A DNA stretch of 64,000 bases from Cyathus striatus (GCA_025738555.1 JAOVFP010000007.1:4836001-4900000); one strand, 5' to 3'. Numbered from the stretch's first letter, positions 46,190 through 58,739 are shown. Notes: generated by a model from the sequence alone, not told the origin. A program made the numbers and translations.

Positions 46190-49101
46190 ATAGCCTCAAG
46201 TGCCATCATAGCACGATTTGAGACTTGACGGTGTTGACGATGCTGTCTAACAGCCCATTCTGCTGCTTCACCTGTTAAACCACACCTATATGCACTCATA
46301 AATCACCATGTTCGGTTTATAAAACGACGAATAACATCCAGAGGACAAGCATCTAGATATTTCACAACTGCTTTTTTTGCATCTTGAAAGGTTCTTTTAT
46401 CTTCTTCACGATACCGATATTTTGCCCACCCCCAGTACTGTCAAAGTGTATGCTCAATAATTTAAATTTGTAATATTATTAAAACATATGTACCATTTCT
46501 ATTGGGTTCAATTCACAATGAAATTTTGGCAGAAACATACAAATATGTCCAGCATTAGTGATTAATATCTCAAGCATTGACTTCTGATTGACAAAATCAT
46601 CTTGCTGGCTAAGTAGATGGGCCATGCAGCAATCTTTACTTTCAAAAGGGCAAACTGGTGAGCATTTTGCATGAAGGTGAGAAACATCAAACCCTTGTTC
46701 CTCTAAAACAGTCTGCAGTCCTTTTGGCCTTCCATCAGGCAGTGTCATCTGCTGGACCTTTCCTCGATACTCAATGGATGGATTTGTCTCAGGAATAACT
46801 GTTTCATATTGAATACGTTGCTTGCCTCCATCATGCTTATTCATCTCAAAAGCTTTGAGTGCATCTGATGGGAGAGAAGCATGTGCAGATGAATTGTCAA
46901 ATACAAATAATGCTTGCTTCATTGGATGAGCTTCCTCAAAAATGGATATTGCATCTTCCATCTGCTTCAGAAGCTGTGCACAGTCCCACCAGGCATCTCC
47001 ATTTGCACCTGGAAATATAATTTTCCGGGCATTTCTTTTGATGGTCCCATCTTCATTTGTTGTAACCAACTGTCCAGTTTCTGGAGTGATGAAATTGGAA
47101 ACATGGACTATTCTTCCTCTTCCTTTTGAGCGCATTGGCTGCTTTCCTTTCTCAATCCTTGTGTAAATTATCAGAGTGAATTATTAACATCAATGTTATT
47201 TACATACCATGCTTTTGTAGGTGCATCATGATGGTGAAAAGAGCTTTCATCATGAAATATAGGGATTATTTCTCTTTCCCCTTCTTCCAACTGAGGTGCA
47301 ACTATAACAAGTTCTGGTCCTTCATAATGAGCCATTTTACATTCATATACTTCCATCTCAGGCAGATACTTTTTGTCTCGGTACACCTCCACATCTGGAT
47401 GATTGTGTCCATCTTTATAAACACCTTTTTTAACACTTGAATGATGCCACCCCAATATTGGTAGCCATCGTTGGACGGTACGTAAACTGATTGGTTGTTC
47501 TGGCTGAATATTCAGATCAGGAAATATTTGTTGATTGATTGCTTTCCGAAAATTCTTTGGTGTCACTGTACCAGGCTTCTGGCTGCGAAGATAATTTAGA
47601 CACAGCAGTTTAACATTTTCATCACCAATATATGACTGAGCATTCTTTTTTCTGCCTCGCTTCTCTTCTGGAAGCTGCTCAAAAATCTGGTAATGTCGTG
47701 CTAGAGACCGAATCCTGTGAGCAAACCAAGCTCGTCCCTTTTCAACATGCCATACATTAGCAATGGATTCACTTGCTTCAATATGAGACATTCCATTAAG
47801 ACAAGCAGCAGCAAATTTGAAAGTATCATGAGCTGATTAATTTTTGAAATGGGAAGAATATTCTTATTTTTCTTTAAATCATTTTGTATCTGCCTGTGAA
47901 GAAAACCCCAATCTTTTATTTCAGGTGCTATACCCTGTAAATTTTCTTCAAGCTCCTCATCCAATATTTCATCCTTATTATTGTCCAAATATTGGTTTAT
48001 GGAAAGTTCATGTGGTAGTTCATCTTTCTCTTCAAATTGTGCACCTTCATTTATGAGTTCAACATCACTGCTATCATCCAGAGTCTCATCCTCTGTGTAT
48101 ATTTGTGAGGGAGTCAAAGACTTGTGAGACTCCTGTACTGGAGAACCAACACTAGACTCCTGTAGGATTGGGGAACTGACACAACTAACACTATTGTCTG
48201 ATCCAGGATTGACCTGATCCTCAACAGAGCTAGAGCTTGACTCTATTTCAGCTGCAGAACGCTTCAGTGATCCAGTTTTTATTTCAACAAAATTATCAAG
48301 AGTAGATTGTGTCTTCCATGCCTTCTTGTAATGATATCTTGTGTGCTTAGACTTACTCATAACATCAGGACCTTTTGTATATGACTTTGGACAATCTGAA
48401 CAAGATTTATTTTAGTTTTTCCCTCTAATACAAAATGTGTAATTACCTTTTTTTTCAAGCTTTTCTCTCTTGAGCTTTGGAGGAATCCAATCACTATCAT
48501 TGGGATCATCTTCTAAGGCCATATCTGCAAGCTTCTTCCCAAACTCTTCATCTGCCACATAATTCCAGTCAAGTTCAAAGTCACTCTCCTGAGTCTCCTC
48601 CAAAGAATTGTTCTGAATATCATCCTCATCTGAACAGTAAGGGTCTTGGAGCAATTCACCATCTTCACTGATTAGCTGTGGTTGAGACAGGCTCATAGAT
48701 TCCCCACTGATCGCATTTTTAGGATTTATAATGGGCTCAATATCATCCTCATCTGAACAGTAAGGGTCTTGAAGCAATTCACCATCTTCACTGAATAGCT
48801 GTGATTGAGACAGGCTCATAGATTCCCCACTGATCGCATTTTTAGAATTTATAATGGGCTCAATGTCATCCTCATCTGAACAGTAAGAGTCTTGAAGCAA
48901 TTCACCATCTTCATTGATTAGCTGTGATTGAGACAGGCTCATAGATTCCCCACTGATCGCATTTTTAGGATTTATAATGGGCTCTGGGGAGGATATATGA
49001 GTGATATGTAGTGGGGAGGGACTCTGGGGATCAGTTTTTGGCTGATTATTCCAAAGTCCACTGGTATTTCAGCTCTTTTTCTTGGGTCTACCTCTGGGCA
49101 T
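46190..49101 (-). pseudogene. Tc1/mariner-superfamily DDE transposase, lightly decayed
   Basis: ATG at 49101 gives MPRGRPKKKS, an AT-hook-like motif, then TGA at 49071-49069 (codon 11). Three acidic ~40-residue repeats follow (ELLQDPYCSDEDDIEPIINP), then an intron near 48440-48390. A second exon has YHYKKAWKTQSTLDNF; the frame shifts near 47835 into the helix-turn-helix region (HIEASESIANVWHVEKGRAW, PISLRTVQRWLPILGWH). The DDE core is intact: IFHDESSFHHHD, FVFDNSSAHA and FLPKFHCELNPIE. Introns interrupt after TKAW and after the PIEM codons. The last exon has TGA at 46305-46303 where RTWRFM is expected. Both TGAs can be explained as CGA to TGA. It would cut and paste at TA sites. Confidence 0.85.
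48615..48984 (-). repeat. Three ~120-bp tandem units encoding the acidic transposase repeats
   Basis: Near-identical direct units, each containing CATCCTCATCTGAACAGTAA, TTCACCATCTTCA and CCCCACTGATCGCATTTTTA. The period is a multiple of three, so the reading frame is kept. They extend the acidic N-terminus of the transposase. Confidence 0.85.
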
Positions 49102-50810
49102 GGTGATTAGAAAAGTGATTTTCAGTGCCCAGTGAAGTGATTCAGAGGCTGTTTTTTTGCGGAATCATATCACTATTGATGAAAGCATACTAAAAATACA
49201 TTTTTCATGATTTTTACTATTTTTTATGGCCAAGTGTGAAATTTTTGGGCTAAAAAATCAAAAAAATCAGAATTTCAGAAATCTACTCGTGGAATATTGT
49301 AGATTACATCATAACTATCCTATTCTGATGGTTTTTGGAAGCTAAAAGTCATTTGTGGTTGCTAGAAAATTCACTTATGGTTTTTAGAAAAGCGATTTTT
49401 TAGCACCCAGTGAAGTGATTCAGAGGCCGTTTTTTTGCAGAATCATATTGCTATCAATAAAAGCATACTAAAAATACATTTTTCATGATTTTTACTATTT
49501 TTTATGGCCAAGTGCCAAATTTTTGGGCTAAAAAATCAAAAAATTGGAATTTCGAAAATCTGCTCATGGAATATTGTAGATTACATTGTAACTATCCTAT
49601 TCTGATGATTTTTGGAAGCTAAAAGTTGTTTGTGGTTGCCAGAAAATTCACTTAATAAATTTGTGGTGTTTAAGTGTTGCAAACTGTAGTCTATTAGTGC
49701 TTCGGTATTTCACATGCATCACATTTGTCACAGTTTCATGCCACAGATTTGCATGCTTCGGTATTTCCTGCGCTTCCCATTACTTTCCTGTGCTTCCCAC
49801 TACTTTCCTGTGCTGTACACATTTCTTGTACATCACAATTTTCAGGCATATCATGCTATTCACACATGTCACACTATTTACATGTGCATCATGCTATTCG
49901 CATGCATTACACTATTTACATGCGCGTCACGCTATACACGCATGTCACGCTATTCACATGTGTCACGCTATGCAAGCATGTCACACTATTTACACGTGCG
50001 TCACGCTGTTCATGCGTGTGACGCTATTCACATGTGTCACACTATTTACACACATGTCACACTATTTACATGCACATCACGCTATTCATACATGTCACGC
50101 TATGCACACATGTCACACTGTTCATATGTGTCATGCCATTTCATATGTGTCACACTATTCACATGTGTCACGCTATTCACACGTGTCACGCTATTCACAC
50201 GCGTCACGCTATTCACATGCGTCACACTATTCACACGCGTCATGCTATGCATGCATGTCATGATATCCACACATGTCATGCTATTCACCCACATCACGCT
50301 GTTCATGTGCATCACACTATGCACATGTGTCACACTATTTACATGCCTGTCCTGCTGTTCATGTCACTCCTGGCACATGGATATATTGTGGTGCTGCAAA
50401 GTCAATTGCAAAATGACCTGCAAAGTGTTTTCATTTTGGCACATGCAAAATGGGGTGAAAATCTATTTCCTTAAAAGGTAATTTTATCTATATAAGGAAA
50501 GTGTTTTACTCACAACTAGCCCTTCTCAAAATGTAAACACCTTGCAACCAATTTTGCATCAGATTTTGCAGTACACAATAAAGCATCAGGTCAGGAGTGT
50601 GTGTGTCATGCTCTTCATGTGCATCATGATATTCACATGTGTCACACTGTTCATGCACATCACACTATTCACACATCACTCTTTCTTGTGCATCACACTA
50701 TGTGTTAATGCATATCATACAGTATTCACATTGTACTTTCATGCCTGTTACTTAACTTTCACTTGTATGCTATTCACACAAGTTCATGCTACTGACATAA
50801 TATGGACTTA

Positions 50811-51386
50811 TTACTCTTATCACTGAATGTGTGATGTATATGAATTATCTCTAATAATGAACAAGTGTCTAAAGCATAGTAAGTATTTAAATGTGTACTA
50901 GTAAAATTGAAGGGTGTAATACAAATATGACAATTAGAAAGTTATGGGAGTGGAAATTAACTCTGTATCATGTAGAATGTGTATACAGTTGGAGCTTTGA
51001 CAGAGTATGAAAATTTGAAATGGCATGATATGAGATGTTTTACAATCAACTCTGGATATGAGATAATGATATTTTTGGAAATATTAACAACTAGACAAAA
51101 AAAGATATGTGATGTCACAAGTTATTACATGACTATGTTTCTTGTGTCAGACTATTGGTTATTCTAATATCTTCAACACATATTATTGAGGCACATATCT
51201 GCTTACTATATATGACTACACAACAGTTTTCTTTGTTTTATTAAGACAGAGAGTTAATGAAAATAACTATCACTCCTATTGATATTGTGTCACAATCAGT
51301 TTTACTTCTGTGCTGCTATATGTATTCACTTCTATGATATGTAATGTATGGTTCTTTTAGTATTCATATACCTTTCTGAGCATAAT
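50811..51386. other. Unique centre of the foldback element
   Basis: AT-rich, CpG-free loop between the inverted arms. Only short open frames; no transposase or other domain. Confidence 0.6.
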
Positions 51387-52617
51387 GTCCATATCATGTT
51401 AACAGCATGAACTTGTGTGAATAGCATGACAAGTGAAAGTTAAGTAACAGGCATGAAAGTACAATGTGAATGTGTGAATAGCATGATGTGTGTGAATAGT
51501 GTAACACAGATAAATAGTGTGACACATATGAACAGCGTGACATGTATAAACAGCGTGACACATGTGAATAGTGTGACGTGTGTGAATGGCGTGACATGCA
51601 TAAATAGCGTGACATGTATGAACAGCGTGACACGTGTGCATAGCGTGACGCATGTGAATAGCGTGACATGCATGAACAGCGTGACGTGTGTGAATAGCGT
51701 GACGCGTGTGAATAGCGTCACACATATGAACAGCGTGACACATGTGCATAGCGTGATGTGCATGTAAATAGTGTGACACACGTGCATAGCGTGACGCGTG
51801 TGAATAGCGTCACATGCATGAATAGCGTCACACACATGTAAACAGCATGACATGTGAATAGCGTGACACGTGTGAATAGCGTGACGCATGCGAATAGCGT
51901 GACGTGCATGTAAATAGTGTGATGTGTGTGAATAGCATGACATGCCTGAAAATTGTGACACATGGGAAATGTGTACAGCACAGGAAAGTAGTGTGAAGCG
52001 CAGGAAAGCAATTGGAAGTGCGAGAAATACCGAAGTGTGTGAACCTGTGGCAGCATGAAATTGTGACAAATGTGACATGCAAGAAATATTTCAGGTGCGG
52101 GAAAGTAATGTGAAGCACAGGAAAATAGTGATCCACTGGAAATCTGTGAGGTGTGGGAAAGTAGTGTGATGCATGTGAAATACTGAAGCACACAAACCTG
52201 TGACACATGTGACATGCTCAAACAGCGTGACCAACTGATGCAATATCCAATTAGTATTCTTTATGATTGTTTATGATCACTAATAGACTAGTAGTAATAT
52301 TCAATTGGATTGAGCCAATGATTGTGTATGATCATCAATAAATTAATAGTAATATTCAACTAGAATGAACCAATGATTGTTTATGATCACCAATAGATTA
52401 ATAGTGATATTCAATTAGAATGAACCAATGATTGCCCATGATCACCAATAGATTAGTAGTAATATTCAATTTGAATAAACCAATGATTGTTTTTGATCAC
52501 TAAAAGACTAATACCCATACAAAGATAGGCACTCAAAAAAAGCCTGGCTTGCATGATTGAGGCAATCAATTATCCTAGGCTTTTTTTGAAAATATTGGCT
52601 GACACCACTCGATGTGC

Positions 52618-52987
52618 ATCATTTTCATGGAATGAAAGGCAACATTAATGCAGGTAACATAGAAAATGGTATGTGGCTGGGGGACAATGCACTGTACATC
52701 ACTGATCAGCAATACTACATCCTGTGGTTAAGTATTTGGGTAGATCACATGATACAATTGATGCTGGACACATACAGCATTCTCATGCTGATTTAACCAT
52801 ATTATACAGAAGCTCATGCTGTGGAAAAATCTGATTAAGAGGTGAAGAATATTTTGGTAGCAAGTTTATTTTATCCATTCCAGATAATAGCTAACCCATA
52901 AAGCTGCATTTTAGCATTTTAGTTTTGGTCAGACAAAAAAGCACAACTCTCATTATCTCATGCTGAATTGTATAGAGTTAAATCCTT
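52618..52987. other. No gene recognised; continuation of the foldback insertion site
   Basis: Joins 45613 across the foldback element. A short open frame (52614-52796) without a known motif. CpG-poor. Confidence 0.4.
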
Positions 52988-52995
52988 GATAACAG

Positions 52996-53951
52996 GAGCT
53001 CTTTACACTTAGCCAGGTGTTCTGTACAGATCCACACAGAATCTGTGCGGAATCTGTATGGAATTTTCAGAATCTGTGTGGAATCTGCACAGATTTTTTT
53101 CTTTTTGGCAGAGGTTTTTTTGGGTCTGTACAGATTCTGCACAGATTCTGCACAGAATCAAAAATTCCATGCAGATTCCACAGAATTCCGCATTACAGAC
53201 CTGAAAAATTCTGTACAGATTCTGTACAGAATCTTATTATACTTATTTCCTTATGGAAAATTAGAATAGAAAATTGTGTGATACTAAGCACTAAGTGTGA
53301 CACTCTGCATTAAGTGTGACACTAAGGGTTAAGTGTGATACTAAGGGTTAAGTGTGACACTAAGGGTTAAGCATGACATTAAGGTTTAAGCATGATACTA
53401 TACATTGATTGTGACACTAAGTGTTGAGTGTGATACTAAGGGTTAAGTGTGACACTATGCATTGAGTGTGACACTAAAGGTTGAGTGTGACACTAAGGGT
53501 TAAGCGTGACACTAAGTGTTGAGTGTGACACTAAGTGTTGAGTGTAACACTATGCATTAAGCATGACACTATACATTAAATGTGATACTAAGTGTTGAGT
53601 GTGACACTATGCATTTAGCATGAAACTATACATTAAGTGTGATACTAAGTGTTGAGTGTGACACTATAAATTAAGCATGACACTATGCATTGAGCATGAT
53701 ACTATATATTGAGTGTATCACAGATTTCATGTAGTGTCACACTTGACACCTGTGACAAGGCAGCAATGCATGAATCCACACAGAATTCATATAGAATAGT
53801 CACCTCTAATAATAATAATAACCACTATATAAAATCTGTATGGTATCTATACAGGTCTGTACAGGTCTGTATGGATCTGCATGGAATCTGCACGGATCTG
53901 TGCAGATCCGTACAGATCTGTACAGACCTCTTGGGGGAGTGTAAATTACTG
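52996..53951. mobile_element. MITE copy B with perfect 8-bp TSD and internal 19-bp array
   Basis: The flanks are GATAACAG at 52988-52995 and 53952-53959. It has the same ends as copy A at 42663 and close similarity throughout, but a shorter internal array of 19-mers (about 53280-53720), so the two copies differ mainly in repeat number. Near the right end it has extra CAGGTCTGTA/CAGATCTGTA units. Non-autonomous, hAT-like by TSD length. Confidence 0.9.
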
Positions 53952-53959
53952 GATAACAG

Positions 53960-54777
53960 TGTATCTAAATAGAGTAGAAGACACTGATGTGTAAAACCTG
54001 AAGATAGAAGCCAACAAAGTGAAACAATTGCTATTATTGTACTATTTCAACCAACTGTTCCCATCAATTGGAGTGTGACAGTCTGAACCTCTATTCGATA
54101 GTCACTGAAATGTGTGACCAACACTGTGCACCATTCACAACAAACACCAAAACCTGGGCATAACCTATAAGAATCTTGTAAGAGCCCTATAATTTTTCTT
54201 GTACCTCTGTTTGCACCTCACTGTGGCCTGTAACAACTTACCTCAACTGTTCTGTTCAAGGACTGCTGTGATGCATGATCAAACAGTTGGTCAAAATAGT
54301 ACAGTATTCATTGCTATGAAGAATAATAACTAGAACTAAGACATGACAAACCATTTCTACAACATTTTCCAGGAATAAATTTGTAAATAAAATTGATTTC
54401 ATTTGTGCTATATATATTTGTCATATCCCATATTACTTACCTCTGGACTCCTAGTCCCTTACTCTGCTCCTTCCTTTGTTTACTCTGGACATTGCTTACT
54501 TTGTTAATATTACATATTGATTACTGTACATAGATTACTATCATTTCCTTTATTCTGTGCTACTGAGCTATCCCCTCAGTAATGTAGTATACATCTCATA
54601 GTGAGTCACTTATCATTCTTAAGTGCACCACTATCAGTTTCACTTTACACTGCCATACACACTCACTTCTCTGACACATTTTATTATGTTTAATTAATTA
54701 TAGTCTTCATTCTACATATTGTGGAGGGAGTAGTTGGTACACTGGTATAACCCAGTATGATAATTATAATTCAACTT
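53960..54777. other. CpG-poor DNA with a dispersed repeat copy
   Basis: No gene. About 54478-54728 is the second copy of the repeat at 44026-44235. A word around TGTGATGCATGATCAAAC near 54268 recurs at 57129. Confidence 0.5.
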
Positions 54778-55362
54778 AAGGTAGGGGGCACTTTGATCCA
54801 GCACCCTTACATAATCCAAATTCTGGTCCTCACAGACTCGGAAATTCTTTCCTCACACATCATTTATATGAAAATCTAACTCCAACATTTGATAGCTTTC
54901 AGTATTTAAAGCAGAATGTTGGAAATATTTTCTCTAAATTTTGAGTACAGCTGAAGTAATTTTGGGTGCAAGTTTTTGAGTAGTAAAAGGCTTAAAACAT
55001 CATATTATTGCATATCCAAACATTTGGAAGGCATTTGGATTTTTCGACCTCAAACATTTTGCGCCTTATGTAATACAATTATGATTATGTAATGTGCTTA
55101 CATATGACATAGTGTAACATAATGTCACACTGTGTGACAGTGACAACTGTTTACACATATCTTTCAGCAGAACTGTAGGAGATACTTGCTGCAGTTTGCT
55201 TAGTATAGTATATATTTGAGAAGGTAGCATCTAAGAATATCATATCCAGCCAAAAATAGTGGTGTATAATTTTTTTTATTTTCCTGAATTGAAGATTTTG
55301 CACCTCTTGGCGCTTACTAAGCAGATTACATAAGGGTGCTGGATTGCAGTGTCCTCTACCTT
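54778..55362. mobile_element. 585-bp MITE with long imperfect TIRs
   Basis: Inverted ends: AAGGTAGGGGGCACT on the left against AAGGTAGAGGACACT on the right (reverse complement), continuing through ATCCAGCACCCTTA to about 40 bp. The target duplication is ambiguous because the junction bases are repetitive: ACTT (4 bp) or TA are both possible. No ORF. Family not assignable. Confidence 0.75.
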
Positions 55363-55439
55363 ACTTTGTTTCTTTTATCTTTCTTTCTTAAATACTTAAT
55401 TTTAACTACTCTAAACTTCTATCTGTTCAATTCTATCCT

Positions 55440-56680
55440 TTTACTTTTTCTCTAAGACGTACTGTGCAAGCAGTACGTTTGGTTTGTCTGTGCTTTCGTT
55501 GCGTTGTGTGGACTTAGAGGCGTGGCGCAGCTTCACCAAATATTGGGAAGCCGATGCCAAACAACACGTGACATGTGTATGCACTGTCACGTCTCGCCTA
55601 CGCTACAACACGTTCTGCTTGCTTACTGCTTTCCATTTTACTTGCTGCTTCTTCTATTTCTTTCTGTATCCAGGCCTCAAACCTTCACCTTCAAGATTGT
55701 GCAAAATGACGTTTGGACCTTCTTGGCTCAGTGTGCTCGCCAGACAGCTCCATGCACTAGGGTTTAGGGTTGCATACCCACTCAAGACCCCTCCTTATGC
55801 CGCAAGCCTCTCTTTTTGCCCTCAAGGCCGGTGTTCCACACCCCGAGATACGATGACCAGGTGTTTACCATCAGCGTATGACTTGTCGATTGGTGGGAGG
55901 AGCAGGGACCTGGGTCGAGGCATCGGGACTATTATCATCTGTTCATTTTTATTTCAATTTTCTACTCAATCATTCCTTTCTTTTTGCAATTTGTTATCAT
56001 CACCCCTGTTTTCTCTATGATACACTATGTCTAGGCTTCTCCTTCAACCCCCCAATCTCGATCCTCAATGGCCGATGGGCAATGACCAAGCACCCCACCG
56101 TCATTTCTGTGCTGTCGAGCTGCAGCCTGACCAACTGCCTCATTACTTTGGGGAGAGTAACGTTTGTGTTCCACTCCTGCATTGGAATCTGTGGTTGCAC
56201 AAAGAGTGAGTAGCCATCGTTGTCCAGGAGCTTGAAGGGATTCGGAATTGTGGGTCCTTTATCATCCAAACATGGTCTCTTTCATATGATATGATCATTA
56301 TTCTTTCATGGACTCTTATTTAGTTGTTTACCCCTGCTACGGTACTCTTTATTTCATATTCCTTCACGTATGTTGTGTTTTTCCAGGCACTGGCAATGTG
56401 AGAGCACGCGTGCGCTATCCCATCTCATTTATGGCTCATGTATATACCTCGAGTTGTGACTTGAGGGAAATTTTACCTCCCTTTTGGCTTAACTCTGTGC
56501 ATGTATTACTGAGTCTCTCGAGTCCTGAGCTAACTTTGAAGGTCAACTACCAGTTTACTAGTCTCCCTGAATCGTTAAGTGTTTCCTTTTCGTTCTATCG
56601 TACTGATAATCTATTTTCTAGGGTGAAGCAGTTACCTTGTCATAGTCAGGTAGCGACATTATCCAAGTGAAATGAATCAC
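55440..56680. other. CpG-rich island with possible gene remnant
   Basis: Composition switches back to CpG-containing DNA inside the CpG-poor half of the window. Plus-strand pieces look coding (EAWRSFTKYWEADAKQHVTC, then after a pyrimidine-rich intron-like run TFKIVQNDVWTFLAQCARQT, later VFHTPRYDDQVFTIS) but stops intervene. A minus-strand frame (56015-56269) and a late plus frame (to 56670) are also open. I do not recognise any of them. Confidence 0.3.
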
Positions 56681-56689
56681 TCCTCCACA

Positions 56690-58700
56690 GTGTGACATAT
56701 AGGAAGAGTGTGACAGGTGTGACAGATAATAAAGGTGTGACATTTGTGAAAATTGTGACAGGCATGACTGTGACAATCATAGTTGTTATGCCCACTTTGA
56801 TAGTAATTATGTCTACCAATGCTTAACAATCACCCATAATTACCATTGCATCTAGTAATATGTGAATATGCCCTTGAAACACTTAATGATCACCTACAAT
56901 CACCTGAATAATCATTAGTATGAATAATAAGCAAATTGATGATCACCATTAGATCTAGTAATAATAAATGAATATTCCTTTGAAACACTTAATGATCACA
57001 TATGATCATATGAACAATTGTCAGTAAAAATAATTAGCTAATATCCCATTGAAACATTCATTGATTACTTATGATCCAATGTTCTTTGAGATGTCTGCCA
57101 ATGCTTGAATTTGTCCTGTTCAGAGACCCTGTGATGCATGATCAAACTGTATATATGATTTTAGTGTGGAGAGCCAAATTGTAAACCAAAACCAGTACCA
57201 GCCAACAATAACTTCTCTTATTATATCATTTACTATTTATAATGATAATACATAGTTGCAGATTATCAATAAAAATAAAATTACATGTACCATGAGTGGT
57301 GTTAGCCAAAGTGATCATAAAAATGTAGCTTTTATGATTGCCATGATTATAAACAATTATCACCTTGATTATAAAGCATTTTTAAAGCCTTATTCACCTA
57401 TTAATACTAGATCTAATGGTGATCATAAGTGATCAATGAATGTATCAATGGGATATTAGCTGATTATTTGTACTGATAATTGCTCAGATGATCATAAGTG
57501 ATCATTAAGTGTTTCAAAGGAATATTCATTTATTGTTACTAGATCTAATGGTGATCATAAGTAATCATTGAGTATTTCAATAGAGGATTTGCTTATTATT
57601 CATACTAATGATTATTCAGGTGATCATAGGTGATTGTTAAGTGTTTCAAGAGCATATTCACCTATTACTAGATGCAATGGTAATCATAAGTGATCATTGA
57701 GTGTTTCAAGGGTATATTAGAGTGTTATGGCATTCCTTGACACACCTTATAGAAAGTAACAAATTGTGGGGTGTGTACATGATATTTCTTTGAAAAAAAA
57801 GTTCATAAACATAATTTAGAATATATTAGGACTGCAAATACAAACTTTCAATGTAGAATTGTATGTGCAAACATATATGCAAAGCTGATTGCTGAGGGGA
57901 TCACTTTTCAGCCAAAAACATGACTTGACACAATAATGTCACAGGTGTCACAAAGGTTCACACACATGAGTTTGGGTGGGATCAAGAGCATGTGATGAAT
58001 AAGTGTCATGTGCTGACCCTATCAAAGTTGCTACTTTTTCACTGTTTCAGTTTTTATGACTGTGTTTCATTCTTGATTGGGCTAAATATTTAAGGCAATG
58101 TCTGAAATTGCTGTATATATATACATAATTTTTTTATAAGAATGTGTACCAGGCAGAAACTCAAAATTTTAATTTGAAAACTGTGACAAGATGTGGTTCT
58201 CATCTAGAATTGTAGTAATCCTACCCTATATTCTCTTCCAGCTCATTTAATGCATTCAAAAATATTTACCAATGATATATGTATGAGAAGATGTATATGA
58301 AATATCTAAGCGATTGGTGAGGCTGGAAAGTGAAAGGAATTCAGGTGTGTCAAGTCACACTAGTGTATCAAGGAATGCCATAATACTGTAGTATCCACTG
58401 GCAATCATAAGTGATCATTAAGAATTGGTAGACATAACTACTATCAAAGTAGGCATAACAACCACAATTGTCACAGTCATGCCTGTCACAATTTTCACAC
58501 ATGTCACACCTTTATTACTTGTCACACTCGTCACGCTCTTCTCATATGTCACACATGTCACACCTTTCCCATATGTCATGTCTGTCACGCTCTTCCCACA
58601 TGTCACACATTTCCTATATATCACATATGTGTTATGCTCTTCTCAACTGTCACACCTGTCACATCTTTCTTACATGTCTCATTTGTCACATTTTCTCATG
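56690..58700. mobile_element. Second foldback element
   Basis: Inverted arms of roughly 400 bp and more: 56690-57085 against about 57400-57718 plus 58391-58700. They share outer words (AATAAAGGTGTGACA, TTGTGACAGGCATGACTGTG) and internal ~60-100-bp units around CTTAATGATCAC and CCATTAGATCTAGTAA. The centre (about 57086-57400) is unique and AT-rich. A TA-flanked MITE sits in the right arm. Outer boundaries and target duplication are not resolved. Confidence 0.75.
57720..58388. mobile_element. 669-bp TA-flanked MITE with CAGT end, in a foldback arm
   Basis: Inverted ends GAGTGTTATGGCATTCC on the left against CAGTATTATGGCATTCC on the right (reverse complement), continuing TTGACACAC/TTGATACAC. 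TA on both sides (57718-57719 and 58389-58390). It looks like a Tc1/mariner-type MITE. The opposite arm of the foldback has no such insert. No ORF. Confidence 0.85.
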
Positions 58701-58739
58701 TTTCACACATGTCACATCTTTGTGATATATAACAAATAT

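Larger units (their letters stand above)
45991..49686 (-). mobile_element. Tc1/mariner-like transposon inserted in one foldback arm
   Basis: Inverted ends start CAGTTTGCGACACTTAAACA (29 bp with one mismatch to CAGTTTGCAACACTTAAACA on the other side), with TA on both sides (45989-45990 and 49687-49688). The opposite foldback arm (about 52270-52300) shows the empty site: an uninterrupted TACTACTAGTCTATTAGTG when read on the minus strand. Near-duplicate AT-rich blocks (about 49120-49390 and 49390-49660) lie at the transposase 5' side. It carries one minus-strand transposase gene. Confidence 0.93.
45614..52610. mobile_element. Giant foldback transposon with tandem-repeat arms
   Basis: The two arms are inverted copies: about 45614-50810 (containing a 3.7-kb mariner) and 51387-52610, with a unique ~575-bp centre. 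The outermost 60 bp (GTGTCAGCCAATATTTTC inward) mirror each other. Each arm then has about five ~55-bp units around AATCATTGGTTCATTC, and inside those many 18-bp units of TCACGCTATTCACACG type. A 7-bp direct repeat GATGTGC (45607-45613, 52611-52617) is the best candidate target duplication. Long inverted arms built from tandem repeats define foldback elements. No ORF in the centre, so non-autonomous. Confidence 0.88.

Noticed and set aside
49661..52221. Long overlapping ORFs on both strands rich in His, Cys, Thr and Met, resembling zinc-binding repeats
   Set aside because: They are translations of the 18-bp TCACGCTATTCACACG units in all frames of the foldback arms; mirrored versions occur on the opposite arm. 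No start or splice context.
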